This document shows, in pieces, positions 1 through 8,234 of a stretch of DNA of 39,675 nucleotides. Within the stretch, counting starts at the first letter, position 1, and each line of letters starts with the position of its first letter. The notes under the pieces were generated by a model. The model saw only the letters and a program-made list of their open reading frames with translations. It searched no databases and was not told the DNA's origin. Position numbers and translations under genes: made by a program. Location of the stretch: the NCBI GenBank assembly GCA_018384055.1, contig JAHAZL010000005.1, positions 1 to 39,675 of the forward strand. Direction: 5' to 3'. Origin of the DNA: Treponema sp. Lineage in GTDB: Bacteria; Spirochaetota; Spirochaetia; Treponematales; Treponemataceae.

Positions 1-2224
1 CTGAAATGAATCTGCCGTAAGCTGAATTTTCTTCATCAAACCATTTGCTGCAGTCTGCTTCTGTAATGCGGCGTTTTTCTGTCTGCACGAAAGGAATGCA
101 CTTGCATTCAAATCCTTTGGCACTGAAGGTTTCTTCAATTGTTGTTTCATCCCAGTTAAAGAGATTGTTTTCTGCATTTGCAAAGAATTCTTTTTCTGCC
201 TTTGCGATTTCTTCAATGCACTTGCTGCTGTTGTTTTTTAAGAGTCTGCTTAAATGCTGTCCGCCTGATGGTATTATCTGGCTTAAGATGATTCTTGAAT
301 TCTTTGAAAGGATCCCTGTATTTTTTAGAGAATCAAAAAGTTCTGCGCATGATTTCATGTCGTCTTTGCCTGCAAAAATATTGCGTGCAAAGAACCTGTC
401 GAATTCCGTGTCGTTGAAATTTTTAATTGTGTCCGCAAAAACATTTTCTTTCCATAAATTAGCACCGGCCTGCACCGTGTATTCCGGCTGGTCAAGTTCT
501 GCAAGGGTAGAGGAATACTGCTTCAGTGTATCCATTCCTTTTTCTGTCCTGCAGATTCCATAGACATGTCCTTCAGGTGTTTTTCTTATGAGGTCAAAAA
601 ACAGAAGTCCGTCGTCTGCATTGGCAACAAGGCATCTGTGGTGTCGTAAAATTCCTGCAGATGAAATCATTGCATTGCGGGTTTCAAGGAGAACCTCTGC
701 ACGGTTAAGTTCGGTCCTTGCCTTCCATGCATTCTCTGCACGGTTAAGACTTGCGCTGCGGTTTTTGTCTTCAGGTGTGAATGTAAGGTTTTCTTCGGTC
801 TTTTCAAATCCTGCAAAATGACCTGCCTTTGCCCACCAGTCGGAAACAGGATTTACCGTAAGGTTTTCTGTACCGTCGGCATCTTCAAGAATAGCAGCAA
901 TCTGTGCTTCCCTGCGGCTAAGGACATCTGCGCGGATTTCCCCTTCGTATCCCTGTTCTGATGGGGTGTAGAAAACTCTGCCTGTAAGGGCATCAGGGAG
1001 ATACTGCTGTGCAACCCAGTGGTCGCGGTATGCGTGAGGGTAAAGATAACCTTTGCCGTGTCCAAAACCTTCTGCATCGCGGTTGTTGTCTTTTAGATGG
1101 TTTGGAACTTCCACATCTTCCTTTTCAACTGCGGACATGGCGTCAAAAAATGCCATGCTTGAATTTGATTTTGGAGCTGTTGCAAGGTATAGGGCGGCGT
1201 GGGCTAAAAAATAATTTCCTTCCGGGAAGCCAACCCTGTCAAAGGCTGCTGCACAGCTTTCAATAATCTGAACTGCCCTTGGATCTGCAAGTCCCGTATC
1301 TTCACAGCTGGAAATGAGCATTCTTCTGAAAATGAAATGAGGGTCTTCTCCTGCCTTTACCATTCTTGCAAGCCAATAGCAGGCTGCATCTGGGTCACGC
1401 CCTCTAAGGCTTTTTATGAATGCTGAAATAATGTCGTAGTGATAGTCGCCGTCACGATCATAGAGGACAACTTTCTTCTGGATACTTTCTTCACAGGCTT
1501 CCTTGGAAATAAAGATTTCTGTTCCAGCCAATGGAGGCCATGATTCCGGTGTTGTCTCAACTGCAAGTTCCAGGGCGTTCAGAAGGGAACGGCAGTCTCC
1601 GTTGGCAGTCTCCACAAGGTGTTCAAGGGCGCCTTCTTCAAAAGTAACCTTGTAGTTTCCGTAACCCCTTTCCTTGTCGTTAAGGGCCTGGGTTGCGGCA
1701 AAAATCAAATCTTCCTTTTCAAGGGACTTAAGCTGGAAAACTCGGCTGCGGCTTACAAGAGCTTTGTTTACTTCAAAGAAAGGATTTTCTGTTGTGGCAC
1801 CGATTAAAATTATCGTTCCGTTTTCAACCCATGGCAAAAGGGCATCCTGCTGGCTTTTGTTCCAGCGGTGAACTTCATCTACAAAGAGTATTGTTTTTCT
1901 TCCGTAGAGATTTTTTTTGTCTTCTGCTTCTTTTATGGCATCACGAATATTTGCAACACCTGTAAGAACTGCATTGAGGGTAATGAAATGCGAACTTGTG
2001 TGGTTTGCAATTACTCTGGCGAGTGTTGTTTTTCCAGTTCCCGGAGGTCCATAGAAAATTACTGAGGTAAGCTGATCTGCCTGAATGGCACGGCGCAAAA
2101 GTCTTCCTTTTCCGACAATATGGTTCTGGCCGATGTATTCATCAAGAGAACGTGGCCTCATGCGGGAAGCTAGAGGCTCGTGAGAATTTAATGCTGCTGC
2201 CTGGAAAAGGTCATTGTCGTTCAT
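1..2224 (-). CDS. rarA: RarA/MgsA-type AAA+ recombination ATPase with C-terminal methyltransferase-like extension (partial, 3' end outside window)
   Basis: The frame is open from an ATG at 2224 to the left edge, about 741 codons without a stop. It encodes a replication-associated AAA+ ATPase (RarA/MgsA/WRNIP1 family), which acts at stalled replication forks. Visible motifs are Walker A GPPGTGKTT (about residues 59-67), Walker B ILFVDEVHR (112-120), sensor 1 GATTENP (142-148) and the MgsA C-terminal region with SLRGRDPDAACYWLARM and GYLYPHAY. The family normally ends near 420-450 residues. Here at least 300 more residues follow, including FDLIRKTPEGHVYGI and ILSKNSRIILSQI, which have the rhythm of a class I SAM-methyltransferase fold without a clear glycine-rich motif I. 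The ATG overlaps the stop of the upstream lipoprotein gene (TAATG), suggesting translational coupling. The RarA part is secure; the extension assignment is inference. Confidence 0.9.
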   Translation of the reverse strand, partial: MNDNDLFQAAALNSHEPLASRMRPRSLDEYIGQNHIVGKGRLLRRAIQADQLTSVIFYGPPGTGKTTLARVIANHTSSHFITLNAVLTGVANIRDAIKEAEDKKNLYGRKTILFVDEVHRWNKSQQDALLPWVENGTIILIGATTENPFFEVNKALVSRSRVFQLKSLEKEDLIFAATQALNDKERGYGNYKVTFEEGALEHLVETANGDCRSLLNALELAVETTPESWPPLAGTEIFISKEACEESIQKKVVLYDRDGDYHYDIISAFIKSLRGRDPDAACYWLARMVKAGEDPHFIFRRMLISSCEDTGLADPRAVQIIESCAAAFDRVGFPEGNYFLAHAALYLATAPKSNSSMAFFDAMSAVEKEDVEVPNHLKDNNRDAEGFGHGKGYLYPHAYRDHWVAQQYLPDALTGRVFYTPSEQGYEGEIRADVLSRREAQIAAILEDADGTENLTVNPVSDWWAKAGHFAGFEKTEENLTFTPEDKNRSASLNRAENAWKARTELNRAEVLLETRNAMISSAGILRHHRCLVANADDGLLFFDLIRKTPEGHVYGICRTEKGMDTLKQYSSTLAELDQPEYTVQAGANLWKENVFADTIKNFNDTEFDRFFARNIFAGKDDMKSCAELFDSLKNTGILSKNSRIILSQIIPSGGQHLSRLLKNNSSKCIEEIAKAEKEFFANAENNLFNWDETTIEETFSAKGFECKCIPFVQTEKRRITEADCSKWFDEENSAYGRFIS

Positions 2225-3357
2225 TAGTCTCCATCGCGGTTCCAGTTACCGCCTGCGTTACAGGCATAGAGACCGATGCTGTCGTAGGAGTCTGTACTTG
2301 ATGAGATTGATGAGTAAATTGTTGATGCGCAGTAAAGGTCTGTCATTGCCATTGGTTTTGTTTCGTCCAGAACATAAACCATATAGACATGTTCAGAAAT
2401 TACGTTGTTTCCATTGTTTGCAAAAGAGACTACCTGACTGAAAAGGGGGTTCGCACTGTCAATGCAAAGCCTTTCAAGACCATTGTCTGTTCCATAGAAA
2501 AGGAAATCCTTTGTAACTGCAAGGGAAAGTACATTGTGTTTTGAATGCAATTGATTAAAATCACCGCTCCAAGGTTTGTCTGAATAATAGATGACAGATG
2601 ATAATGAAATTGTATTTGAATCACCTTTTGTGCAAGTTGGAGAGTAGTAAAGAAACTGACTGTCTGATGCAAAGGCATAGTAGTTTGAAAAATAATCGGT
2701 ATTGCCAAATTTGGTACAATTCATTGTCAGTGCTGGTGATTGTCCTATAAAATGGCCTTCTAATAAGTTATGTATTGTAGGGGTTTTTGGGCCGTCCAGT
2801 TTGTAGATTTTGCCCATGATGTTTGCATATGCTCTTCTATCTGTGTTTGATTTATTGTCAAAGACATTTTTGATTGGATGATAGTCATCCCCGATAGTAT
2901 CTCCTGGTGTCAAAGTCGAAGTGTTTACAAGTTCCCATTGCAGAGCCGGAAAGTGTGCGACTTCCGCTGCATAGATTGCTCTTCTGTAATTGAAATTTGA
3001 ACCGTCGTCGCCTTCATTGTAGAAAAGGGCAAGGGCATATACATATTTATCGTCTGCGGCAAGCATTGCAACCCTGTCGCTTACATTGAATTCGCTTGCA
3101 CCATTTACTGGGGAAGTTGTTCTTCTCCAGTTCTTTGTGATTCTTGGTTCAGCTTTTTTTCCAAAAATTGAGCCGTTTGAAAGGAAAAGAAAATCTCCGC
3201 AACGTACGATATTGGAAATGTCTCCGTTCAAGCCATCATTGTCAATGGCGACTTCCTTTTCAATGAGAGCGTAAATATTGTCGTAGCAGGAAGTAAACAA
3301 AAGTCCCGCTGTAAGAGATACTGCTGAAACAAAGGCAATGAATCTATTTTTTTTCAT
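2224..3357 (-). CDS. Putative lipoprotein of unknown function
   Basis: The product has 377 residues and starts with a lipoprotein signal peptide: a KK-rich N-terminus, a hydrophobic core and the lipobox LLFTSC, so the mature protein should begin at the Cys near residue 25 and be membrane-anchored. The rest is polar, with repeated short segments such as DDKYVYALAL and KDFLFYGTDNGLERL that resemble beta-propeller blades, but no family was recognised. The stop overlaps the rarA start by one base. An OmpW-like gene lies 24 nt upstream on the same strand, so the three genes could be one transcript. No function is assigned. Confidence 0.75.
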   Translation of the reverse strand: MKKNRFIAFVSAVSLTAGLLFTSCYDNIYALIEKEVAIDNDGLNGDISNIVRCGDFLFLSNGSIFGKKAEPRITKNWRRTTSPVNGASEFNVSDRVAMLAADDKYVYALALFYNEGDDGSNFNYRRAIYAAEVAHFPALQWELVNTSTLTPGDTIGDDYHPIKNVFDNKSNTDRRAYANIMGKIYKLDGPKTPTIHNLLEGHFIGQSPALTMNCTKFGNTDYFSNYYAFASDSQFLYYSPTCTKGDSNTISLSSVIYYSDKPWSGDFNQLHSKHNVLSLAVTKDFLFYGTDNGLERLCIDSANPLFSQVVSFANNGNNVISEHVYMVYVLDETKPMAMTDLYCASTIYSSISSSTDSYDSIGLYACNAGGNWNRDGD

Positions 3358-3381
3358 AATACTATCCTTGGTAAAACTTTT

Positions 3382-4059
3382 TTAGAAAAGGTATCTGGCG
3401 CAAGCATCAACCGTCCAGAACTGGCCGAATCTGTTTTTTTCACCGCTGTGGTGAAGAGAATTAAACTCTGGGAGACAGAGGTAAGAAGTGTCGATTCCTG
3501 CCGTCCAGTTTTCTGTAATTCTATAGCTGACTCCACCTCTTGCTTTGAATGCCAATCCAGGGAAGTAGTTCTTTCCGTTGTAGGATTCCCATGCGATTCC
3601 AATACCGGCTGAAAGAGGAAAAGACAGTCTGCCTAATGTAGGTTCGTAGGTTCCAACGAAAACAAGTGGAACAGTGTTCAGTGAATGGCTTCCAACAGTA
3701 ATGTTGAATCCAAATCCAATTTCCAGACCGAGTGCTATCTGGGATGTAAGGAAACTGTGATATCCGAGGGATGCCTGACCGCCAATTTTAAGCTGAGAAT
3801 CTCTATTGAGTACGCTTGAAAATGTAGGAAAGTTGAGTGGATATGAAATGCCTAGGGACAGCCTTATGAACTGATCTCCTGCAAGGTGCATTCCGTAATC
3901 AAAGATAATGTCGCCTTCTTCGTCTTCTTCATATTCATCATCAGAATTTTCGGAATCGCTTGTGTTCTGGATGTACTGTGTTTTGGGCAGGGTAGCCTGT
4001 GCTGCTGCAAAAGAAAAAGAAATTATGCAGACTGCAAGAGTTGTTAATATACGTTTCAT
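3382..4059 (-). CDS. OmpW-like outer-membrane beta-barrel protein
   Basis: A 225-residue protein with a Sec signal peptide (MKRILTTLAVCIISFSFAAA), a strongly acidic spacer (DSENSDDEYEEDEEGD, about residues 34-49), then alternating amphipathic strands such as FIRLSLGISYPL and IALGLEIGFGFNI, ending in ARYLF. The C-terminal aromatic residue is the usual outer-membrane barrel signal. Size and position next to folD resemble T. pallidum TP0733, described as an OmpW homologue; this is recalled from memory, not searched. The start is supported by AGGATT shortly upstream on the minus strand. The acidic linker is unusual for OmpW and could bind cations or be surface exposed (inference). Confidence 0.65.
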   Translation of the reverse strand: MKRILTTLAVCIISFSFAAAQATLPKTQYIQNTSDSENSDDEYEEDEEGDIIFDYGMHLAGDQFIRLSLGISYPLNFPTFSSVLNRDSQLKIGGQASLGYHSFLTSQIALGLEIGFGFNITVGSHSLNTVPLVFVGTYEPTLGRLSFPLSAGIGIAWESYNGKNYFPGLAFKARGGVSYRITENWTAGIDTSYLCLPEFNSLHHSGEKNRFGQFWTVDACARYLF

Positions 4060-4091
4060 AAATAATCCTATGGCAATTTGTTGTTTTTTAC

Positions 4092-4099
4092 TATAATAT
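4092..4099. promoter_or_regulatory. Candidate divergent -10 region between the OmpW-like gene and folD
   Basis: TATAAT at 4092-4097 on the plus strand overlaps TATTAT read on the minus strand (4098-4093). It lies in the 127-nt divergent gap, about 90 nt before folD and 35 nt before the barrel gene. No convincing -35 was found for either direction, so this is a weak call. The minus-strand reading is better placed for its gene. Confidence 0.3.
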
Positions 4100-4186
4100 G
4101 CCGAATTATAGAGTTTTTAGTCTATTTTTTCAACATTTTGTATATTATGTTTCGTTTATAAAATAAAGATATGGAGGATAGGTTAC

Positions 4187-5068
4187 ATGAGTGCTGTCAT
4201 TATTGATGGAAAGCAGATTGCGGCAGAAGTTAAGGCTGATGTTGCAAAGAAGGTGGAAGGATTGAAGGCAAAGGGAATTACACCTTGTCTGGCCGTTATT
4301 CTTGTTGGGGACAATCCTGCCAGCGTTAGCTATGTAACAGGCAAAAGAAAGGCCCTTGAAGAAGCGGGAATGGCAGACAAAAGTGTAGTGCTTCCTGCGG
4401 ATACTTCAGAAGAAGATGTCCTCAAGCTTATTGATGAATTGAACAAGGACAAGTCTGTACACGGAATTTTGGTTCAGCTTCCCCTTCCAAAGCATATTGA
4501 TGAAAAGAAGGTGACAAACGCAATCATTCCTGAAAAAGATGTAGACGGATTCCACCCTGTGAATGTGGGTAAGCTTGTTACAGGCGAAAAGGGATTCCTT
4601 CCATGTACTCCAAACGGAATTACAGTTTTATTGAAGAAAATGGGCGTTGAAACAAGCGGAAAGAATGTTGTTGTTGTTGGCCGCTCAAACATTGTCGGAA
4701 AGCCTATGGCCCTTCTCATGATCCGCAAGGAATTCAATTCTACGGTAACTATCTGCCATACAGGTACAAAAAACCTTGCTGATTATACAAAGAATGCAGA
4801 CATCCTCATTGTTGCTTCCGGTCATCCTGCAACAGTTACAGGCGACATGATTAAGGAAGGTGCATGCGTCATTGATGTTGGCGTTAACAGAATTCCTGAC
4901 AGCACAAAGAAGAGCGGATTCCGTCTTGTTGGTGATGTTGATTTTGAAGGTGCAAAGGAAAAGGCAAGTTTCATAACACCTGTTCCTGGCGGAGTAGGAC
5001 CTATGACCATCGCAATGCTGATTTACAATACCCTTGAATCTGCGGAAAACAGAATAATTAAGAATTAA
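4187..5068 (+). CDS. folD: Bifunctional methylenetetrahydrofolate dehydrogenase/cyclohydrolase
   Basis: FolD interconverts 5,10-methylene-, 5,10-methenyl- and 10-formyl-tetrahydrofolate in the cytosol, feeding purine synthesis and formyl-Met-tRNA. At 293 residues it has normal family length. Diagnostic motifs are SYVTGKRKALEEAG with the catalytic Lys region, GILVQLPLPKHID, KDVDGFHPVNVGKL, the Rossmann segment VVVGRSNIVGKPMA and the C-terminal TPVPGGVGPMTIAML. A GGAGG ribosome binding site at 4173-4177 fixes the ATG. The last codons (IIKN and stop) lie inside the start of a heptamer repeat, so the C-terminus may have been altered by that repeat. The next gene, folE2, also belongs to pterin/folate metabolism. 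Confidence 0.97.
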   Translation: MSAVIIDGKQIAAEVKADVAKKVEGLKAKGITPCLAVILVGDNPASVSYVTGKRKALEEAGMADKSVVLPADTSEEDVLKLIDELNKDKSVHGILVQLPLPKHIDEKKVTNAIIPEKDVDGFHPVNVGKLVTGEKGFLPCTPNGITVLLKKMGVETSGKNVVVVGRSNIVGKPMALLMIRKEFNSTVTICHTGTKNLADYTKNADILIVASGHPATVTGDMIKEGACVIDVGVNRIPDSTKKSGFRLVGDVDFEGAKEKASFITPVPGGVGPMTIAMLIYNTLESAENRIIKN

Positions 5069-5138
5069 AAATTATGAATTATGAATTGTGAATTGTGAAT
5101 TATGAATTAAGAATTATAAATTGTGAATTGTGAATTAT
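5055..5138. repeat. AT-rich heptamer tandem repeat (GAATTRT-like), copy 1
   Basis: About eleven imperfect 7-bp units of the form GAATTAT, GAATTGT, GAATTAA or AAATTGT run from the last codons of folD to two bases before the folE2 ATG. A shorter copy with the same end (GAATTGTGAATTATT) occupies the next junction, folE2-miaB. The repeat leaves no room for a normal ribosome binding site in front of folE2. Confidence 0.85.
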
Positions 5139-5139
5139 T

Positions 5140-5919
5140 ATGATAGACATACAGAATTCTGAAGACAATAGAGAGATTCCTCTTAAGAAGGTCGGGGTGC
5201 GCAATGTGGAATACCCGGTAGCGGTTTTGGATAAGAAGCATAAGGTTCAGAATACTACTGCCACTGTGGATCTTTTTGTGAATCTTCCCCATCATTTTAA
5301 GGGAACACACATGAGCAGATTCATTGAGGTGTTCCATAAGTATAGGGAAGACATTTCGATTAATCATTTCATGGAAATGCTTGAGGAAATCCGTATCAAG
5401 CTTGAGGCGGAAAAATCCTTTGGTAAGATTTCTTTTCCCTATTATATAGAAAAGGAAGCTCCTGTTTCTCATTCAAAGGGAATCATAAAGTATACCTGTA
5501 CCTATGAAGCGGAAGTTTCTGAAAGTGAAAAGAAATTCTACCTTGAAGTAAAGGTTCCTGTCACCACTCTTTGTCCGTGCTCAAAAGCCATAAGCGAATA
5601 CGGAGCCCACAATCAGCGTGGGACTGTCACCGTAAAAATTCTCTACAGGGATTTTTTCTGGCTTGAAGATTTGATCGAGGCTGTTGAAAAATCTGCATCG
5701 TCTCCCTTGTATTCTGTGCTCAAAAGGCAGGATGAAAAATTCGTTACAGAGCATGCCTACGACAATCCGCGGTTTGTGGAAGATGTTGTTCGCGAAGTTT
5801 ACATTGCATTGAAAGATTTTGAAGGCGGCGGAAAATTCACCTGGTTCAGCGTGGAAGCAGAAAACGAAGAAAGCATCCATGCACACAATGCATACGCGTA
5901 TACTGAATACAATTCATAA
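5140..5919 (+). CDS. folE2: GTP cyclohydrolase I type 2 (FolE2)
   Basis: FolE2 makes 7,8-dihydroneopterin triphosphate from GTP, the first step of folate or queuosine-type pterin pathways. The family signature VPVTTLCPCSKAISEYGAHN is present at about residues 139-158, with Cys147 (metal ligand and catalytic residue in characterised FolE2) and His157. Length (259 residues) is normal. FolE2 can use metals other than zinc and often replaces zinc-dependent FolE under zinc limitation; here it simply sits in the folD transcript. The ATG follows AT-rich heptamer repeats rather than a Shine-Dalgarno sequence, so initiation may be weak or coupled to folD. The last codons run into the second heptamer array. 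Confidence 0.95.
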   Translation: MIDIQNSEDNREIPLKKVGVRNVEYPVAVLDKKHKVQNTTATVDLFVNLPHHFKGTHMSRFIEVFHKYREDISINHFMEMLEEIRIKLEAEKSFGKISFPYYIEKEAPVSHSKGIIKYTCTYEAEVSESEKKFYLEVKVPVTTLCPCSKAISEYGAHNQRGTVTVKILYRDFFWLEDLIEAVEKSASSPLYSVLKRQDEKFVTEHAYDNPRFVEDVVREVYIALKDFEGGGKFTWFSVEAENEESIHAHNAYAYTEYNS

Positions 5920-5952
5920 TTAAGAATTATAAATTATGAATTGTGAATTATT
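5916..5952. repeat. AT-rich heptamer tandem repeat, copy 2
   Basis: About five imperfect 7-bp units between the folE2 stop and the miaB start, sharing the end GAATTGTGAATTATT with the longer array upstream of folE2. The array contains an in-frame ATG (5936) that would add seven residues to MiaB. Those residues are repeat-encoded and not expected from the family. Confidence 0.8.
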
Positions 5953-5956
5953 AAAT

Positions 5957-7333
5957 ATGACATACTTTATAGAAAATTACGGCTGTGAAATGAACATTGC
6001 GGAATCGGCTGCTGTTGAGCAGATACTCATTAAGCGTGGTTGGACAAAAGCGGAAGATGTTCAGCTTGCGGATTTTGTCGTAATCAATACCTGTTCAGTT
6101 CGCGGAAGTGCAGAAGAAAGAATCTTTGGACGCCTTGGATTTTTTACGGGGCTTAAGAAAGTTCGTGTCCTTGCAAAGGATGCAAAGAGACGCAATATGG
6201 AAGTTGCCGCCGATTATGTTGCAAAGAATGGACCAAAACCTTTGACTGTTGTTGTCATGGGCTGTATGGCAGAACGCCTTTTGCATGATCTTAAAAAGCA
6301 GTGGCCGGTTGTTGATTATGTAGTCGGTACTTTTGGGAAGGAAAAATTCCATGAGATTATTCCTGCCGTTGAAAGAAATCAGAAATATGAAATGGGCTAT
6401 GTTGAGCCTGTCTATAAATTTGCGGAAAGCTATTACGAAGAAAATGCCTTCAGCACATTTGTACCCATCATGCACGGCTGCAATAATTTCTGTACATACT
6501 GCATTGTTCCTTATCTCCGAGGAAGGGAAATCAGCAGAAGCGTTGAAGATATTCTTCATGAGCTTGACATTCTTTCGGAAAGAAAGGTTCGCGAAATCTG
6601 TCTGCTGGGTCAGAATGTAAACAGCTACAACGACAAGGGTGTGAAATTTCCGGAGCTTCTTAAAATAATCAGCGCTCATCTTGATGAAATAAAATCTACA
6701 ATTGAGTGGATCAGATTTGAATCAAGTCATCCAAAGGATTTCAGCGATGAACTCATTGAAGTGATAAGGACTGACAGAAAAATCTGCCGGGGAATCCATC
6801 TTCCGCTTCAGCACGGATCAAGTGAAGTCCTCCGCCGCATGAACAGAAAATATACCCGTGAAGATTACCTCGACCTCATTGCAAAATTAAGGAAAGCTGT
6901 TCCTGATGTTGAACTTACAACTGACATCATGCTTGGGTTCCCTGGTGAGACGGAAGAAGAATTTGAGGAAGCCTATTCTTTGATGAAGGAAGTTGAATAC
7001 GAAAGCGCCTTCATGTATTTCTATAATCCCCGTGAAGGAACTCCTGCAGAAAAAATGGACAACCAGATTCCTCTTGAAGTTAAGAAGGAACGCCTTCAGA
7101 AAATCATCAGCCTTCAGCTGGAACTTACTCAGAAAGTGATGAGGCGCCGTGTAGGGCAGACCATAAAAGTTCTTGCGGACATAGTTTCCAAGGACGACCA
7201 GAATGAGCTTCTTGGAAAGACGGAACAGAACGAACGGGTAGCCTTCCGTGCAGATCCAAAAATCATCGGAACTTTTGTGAATGTTCGTTTAGACAGTTTG
7301 AATGGAAACACATTTAAAGGAACACTGGTTTAA
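5957..7333 (+). CDS. miaB: tRNA-2-methylthio-N6-dimethylallyladenosine synthase
   Basis: MiaB is a radical-SAM methylthiotransferase that adds the 2-methylthio group to i6A37 of tRNAs reading UNN codons. It has the N-terminal UPF0004 domain (YGCEMN, NTCSVRG and VVMGCMAER carrying the auxiliary-cluster cysteines), the radical-SAM motif GCNNFCTYCIVPYLRGRE, and a C-terminal TRAM domain (about residues 395-458). I chose the ATG at 5957, giving 458 residues beginning MTYFIENYGCEMN. The upstream ATG at 5936 is encoded by a repeat and only adds MNCELLN. The usual YGCQMN is YGCEMN here. No good ribosome binding site is visible, so the gene may depend on the upstream transcript. Confidence 0.95.
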   Translation: MTYFIENYGCEMNIAESAAVEQILIKRGWTKAEDVQLADFVVINTCSVRGSAEERIFGRLGFFTGLKKVRVLAKDAKRRNMEVAADYVAKNGPKPLTVVVMGCMAERLLHDLKKQWPVVDYVVGTFGKEKFHEIIPAVERNQKYEMGYVEPVYKFAESYYEENAFSTFVPIMHGCNNFCTYCIVPYLRGREISRSVEDILHELDILSERKVREICLLGQNVNSYNDKGVKFPELLKIISAHLDEIKSTIEWIRFESSHPKDFSDELIEVIRTDRKICRGIHLPLQHGSSEVLRRMNRKYTREDYLDLIAKLRKAVPDVELTTDIMLGFPGETEEEFEEAYSLMKEVEYESAFMYFYNPREGTPAEKMDNQIPLEVKKERLQKIISLQLELTQKVMRRRVGQTIKVLADIVSKDDQNELLGKTEQNERVAFRADPKIIGTFVNVRLDSLNGNTFKGTLV

Positions 7334-7392
7334 CCCACGTTACCTTCGGACTTCACATCATGCATCATGTCACCGTCGGCATACACCATGTC

Positions 7393-7415
7393 ACCTTCGG
7401 GCTTGCCCCGAAGGT
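7393..7415. repeat. Dispersed hairpin repeat unit (9-bp stem)
   Basis: ACCTTCGGG, a 5-nt loop and CCCGAAGGT form a perfect 9-bp stem. This is one of a family of similar hairpins in this window (also 7448, 7543, 9230, 23249, 23295 and 30590), sharing a CTTGA/TCGAG-type loop and a GTCA...TCTC context. Confidence 0.75.
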
Positions 7416-7447
7416 CTCTTCTCACCGGCAGTGCATTGTGTATAGGG

Positions 7448-7470
7448 ATTGTCGGGTCACGCCCGACAAT
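7448..7470. repeat. Dispersed hairpin repeat unit
   Basis: ATTGTCGGG, loop TCACG, CCCGACAAT: a perfect 9-bp stem followed by GAC. Same family as the unit at 7393 but with a different stem sequence. Confidence 0.75.
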
Positions 7471-7542
7471 GACTTGAATATCGTGTTAAGCCTGGCAGTG
7501 ACAGTCGCTGCGTTATGGCATAATCGTGCTTTGCATTATGTC

Positions 7543-7565
7543 ATTCCCGTGCTTGACACGGGAAT
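7543..7565. repeat. Dispersed hairpin repeat unit
   Basis: ATTCCCGTG, loop CTTGA, CACGGGAAT: a perfect 9-bp stem in a GTC...CTC context. It has the same stem as the unit at 9230-9252, which lies in the opposite orientation. Confidence 0.8.
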
Positions 7566-7585
7566 CTCTTCCACTGGCAGCAATT

Positions 7586-7778
7586 TCATTGTTCTGAACT
7601 TAAATCTTTAAATTCTGGATTTTTACCTTTTATTAAATCCAACTTCCAAGATCTATTCCATTTTTCAAATTTTTTTTCACGTTGAATGCTTGTGCATTGC
7701 TCAAAATAAACTAGTTTGTTGATGTTATATTTTTCGTGAATCCATCATTTATTTTGAGTTTATGTTCTTGGTGTTGGC
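7586..7778 (-). pseudogene. Remnant of a GIY-YIG endonuclease gene (3' part, frameshifted)
   Basis: Reading the minus strand from about 7732 to a TGA at 7588-7586 gives a peptide with YNINKLVYFEQC, REKKFEKWNRSWKLDLI and NPEFKDL. This is the typical C-terminal half of small stand-alone GIY-YIG nucleases. Just upstream, HKLKINDGFTK continues the same family pattern, but the frame is broken by one missing base in the run near 7731-7735. The N-terminal GIY...YIG motif is not recognisable further upstream. The gene is therefore decayed. Family assignment is from remembered sequence pattern only. Confidence 0.6.
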
Positions 7779-7906
7779 GTCGGGAGAATATAACCTCCAC
7801 GAGTCGGGCGAAATTAACCAAAAAAAGTCAAAAGAAAAAAGCCATTATCAATTTTGCCATAATCCGTAGAATGGTATTTGACCTAAAATCCCATCGAAGG
7901 AGAAAC

Positions 7907-8140
7907 ATGAATGAACAAATTGATAACAGCTCACCTCTGAGTTTATCGAAGGCGCTGGAACTAATTAAGACCCGCGAAGGTGGAAATTTTTCAAAGGAAA
8001 AAGTTAATCTAGCTGAGCTTCAACGGCTGACCGGAATAACGCGTGGAAAACTCCGGCGGCTGCGTACAAGGGGTCTGTCCCCTTTGATTCGTGTCAGCGA
8101 TGGGAACCCCTTTAGTTGCCGTAAGGCAATGGAGCGATAG
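7907..8140 (+). pseudogene. N-terminal remnant of an IS21-family transposase (istA)
   Basis: An ATG at 7907 preceded by GAAGGAG (7896-7902) starts a frame whose first 56 residues (MNEQIDNSSPLSLSKALELI, then VNLAELQRLTGITRGKLRRL) look like the N-terminal helix-turn-helix of IS21 IstA transposases. After RLRTRG (about 8074) similarity stops and the frame runs into a structured repeat, ending at 8140. A complete IstA has roughly 400-500 residues, and no istB or catalytic core follows. The frame also stays open upstream to 7736, but that part is not IstA-like. It is probably non-functional, although its ribosome binding site is intact. Confidence 0.5.
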
Positions 8141-8180
8141 CGGAAGGGTGGACGTAGCGGCGGCTTTAGCCGTGACACCC
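8091..8180. repeat. Structured interspersed repeat (copy A; copy B lies in pstA)
   Basis: The segment shares CCTTTAGTTGCC, GGCAATGGAGCGA and AGCGGAAG in the same order and spacing with 31597-31681 inside pstA. It folds into TTGCC/GGCAA (8116-8129) and GGGTG/CACCC (8146-8180), and its ends carry GTGTCA (8091-8096) and TGACAC (8173-8178) as an inverted repeat. It replaces the end of the istA remnant. Confidence 0.7.
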
Positions 8181-8234
8181 TGTAAAATAAATTTATGTAA
8201 ATTTTCTTTACATTTTGTAAATTATGATGTAAAC
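8181..8234. promoter_or_regulatory. Cluster of TGTAAA sites, candidate operator of the HTH/PIN module
   Basis: TGTAAA occurs at 8181, 8196, 8216 and 8228, and its complement TTTACA at 8207. The copies at 8196 and 8207 form the palindrome GTAAA-N5-TTTAC (8197-8211). All lie just upstream of the HTH-antitoxin ATG at 8242, where autoregulatory operators of such modules are normally found. The operator role is inference. Confidence 0.5.

Noticed and set aside
5055..5138. Possible CRISPR array from regularly repeated units
   Set aside because: Units are 7 bp, contiguous and degenerate, with no spacers and no cas genes nearby.
5581..5886. Antisense ORF opposite folE2
   Set aside because: Shadow of a well-conserved gene; no ribosome binding site or recognisable protein.
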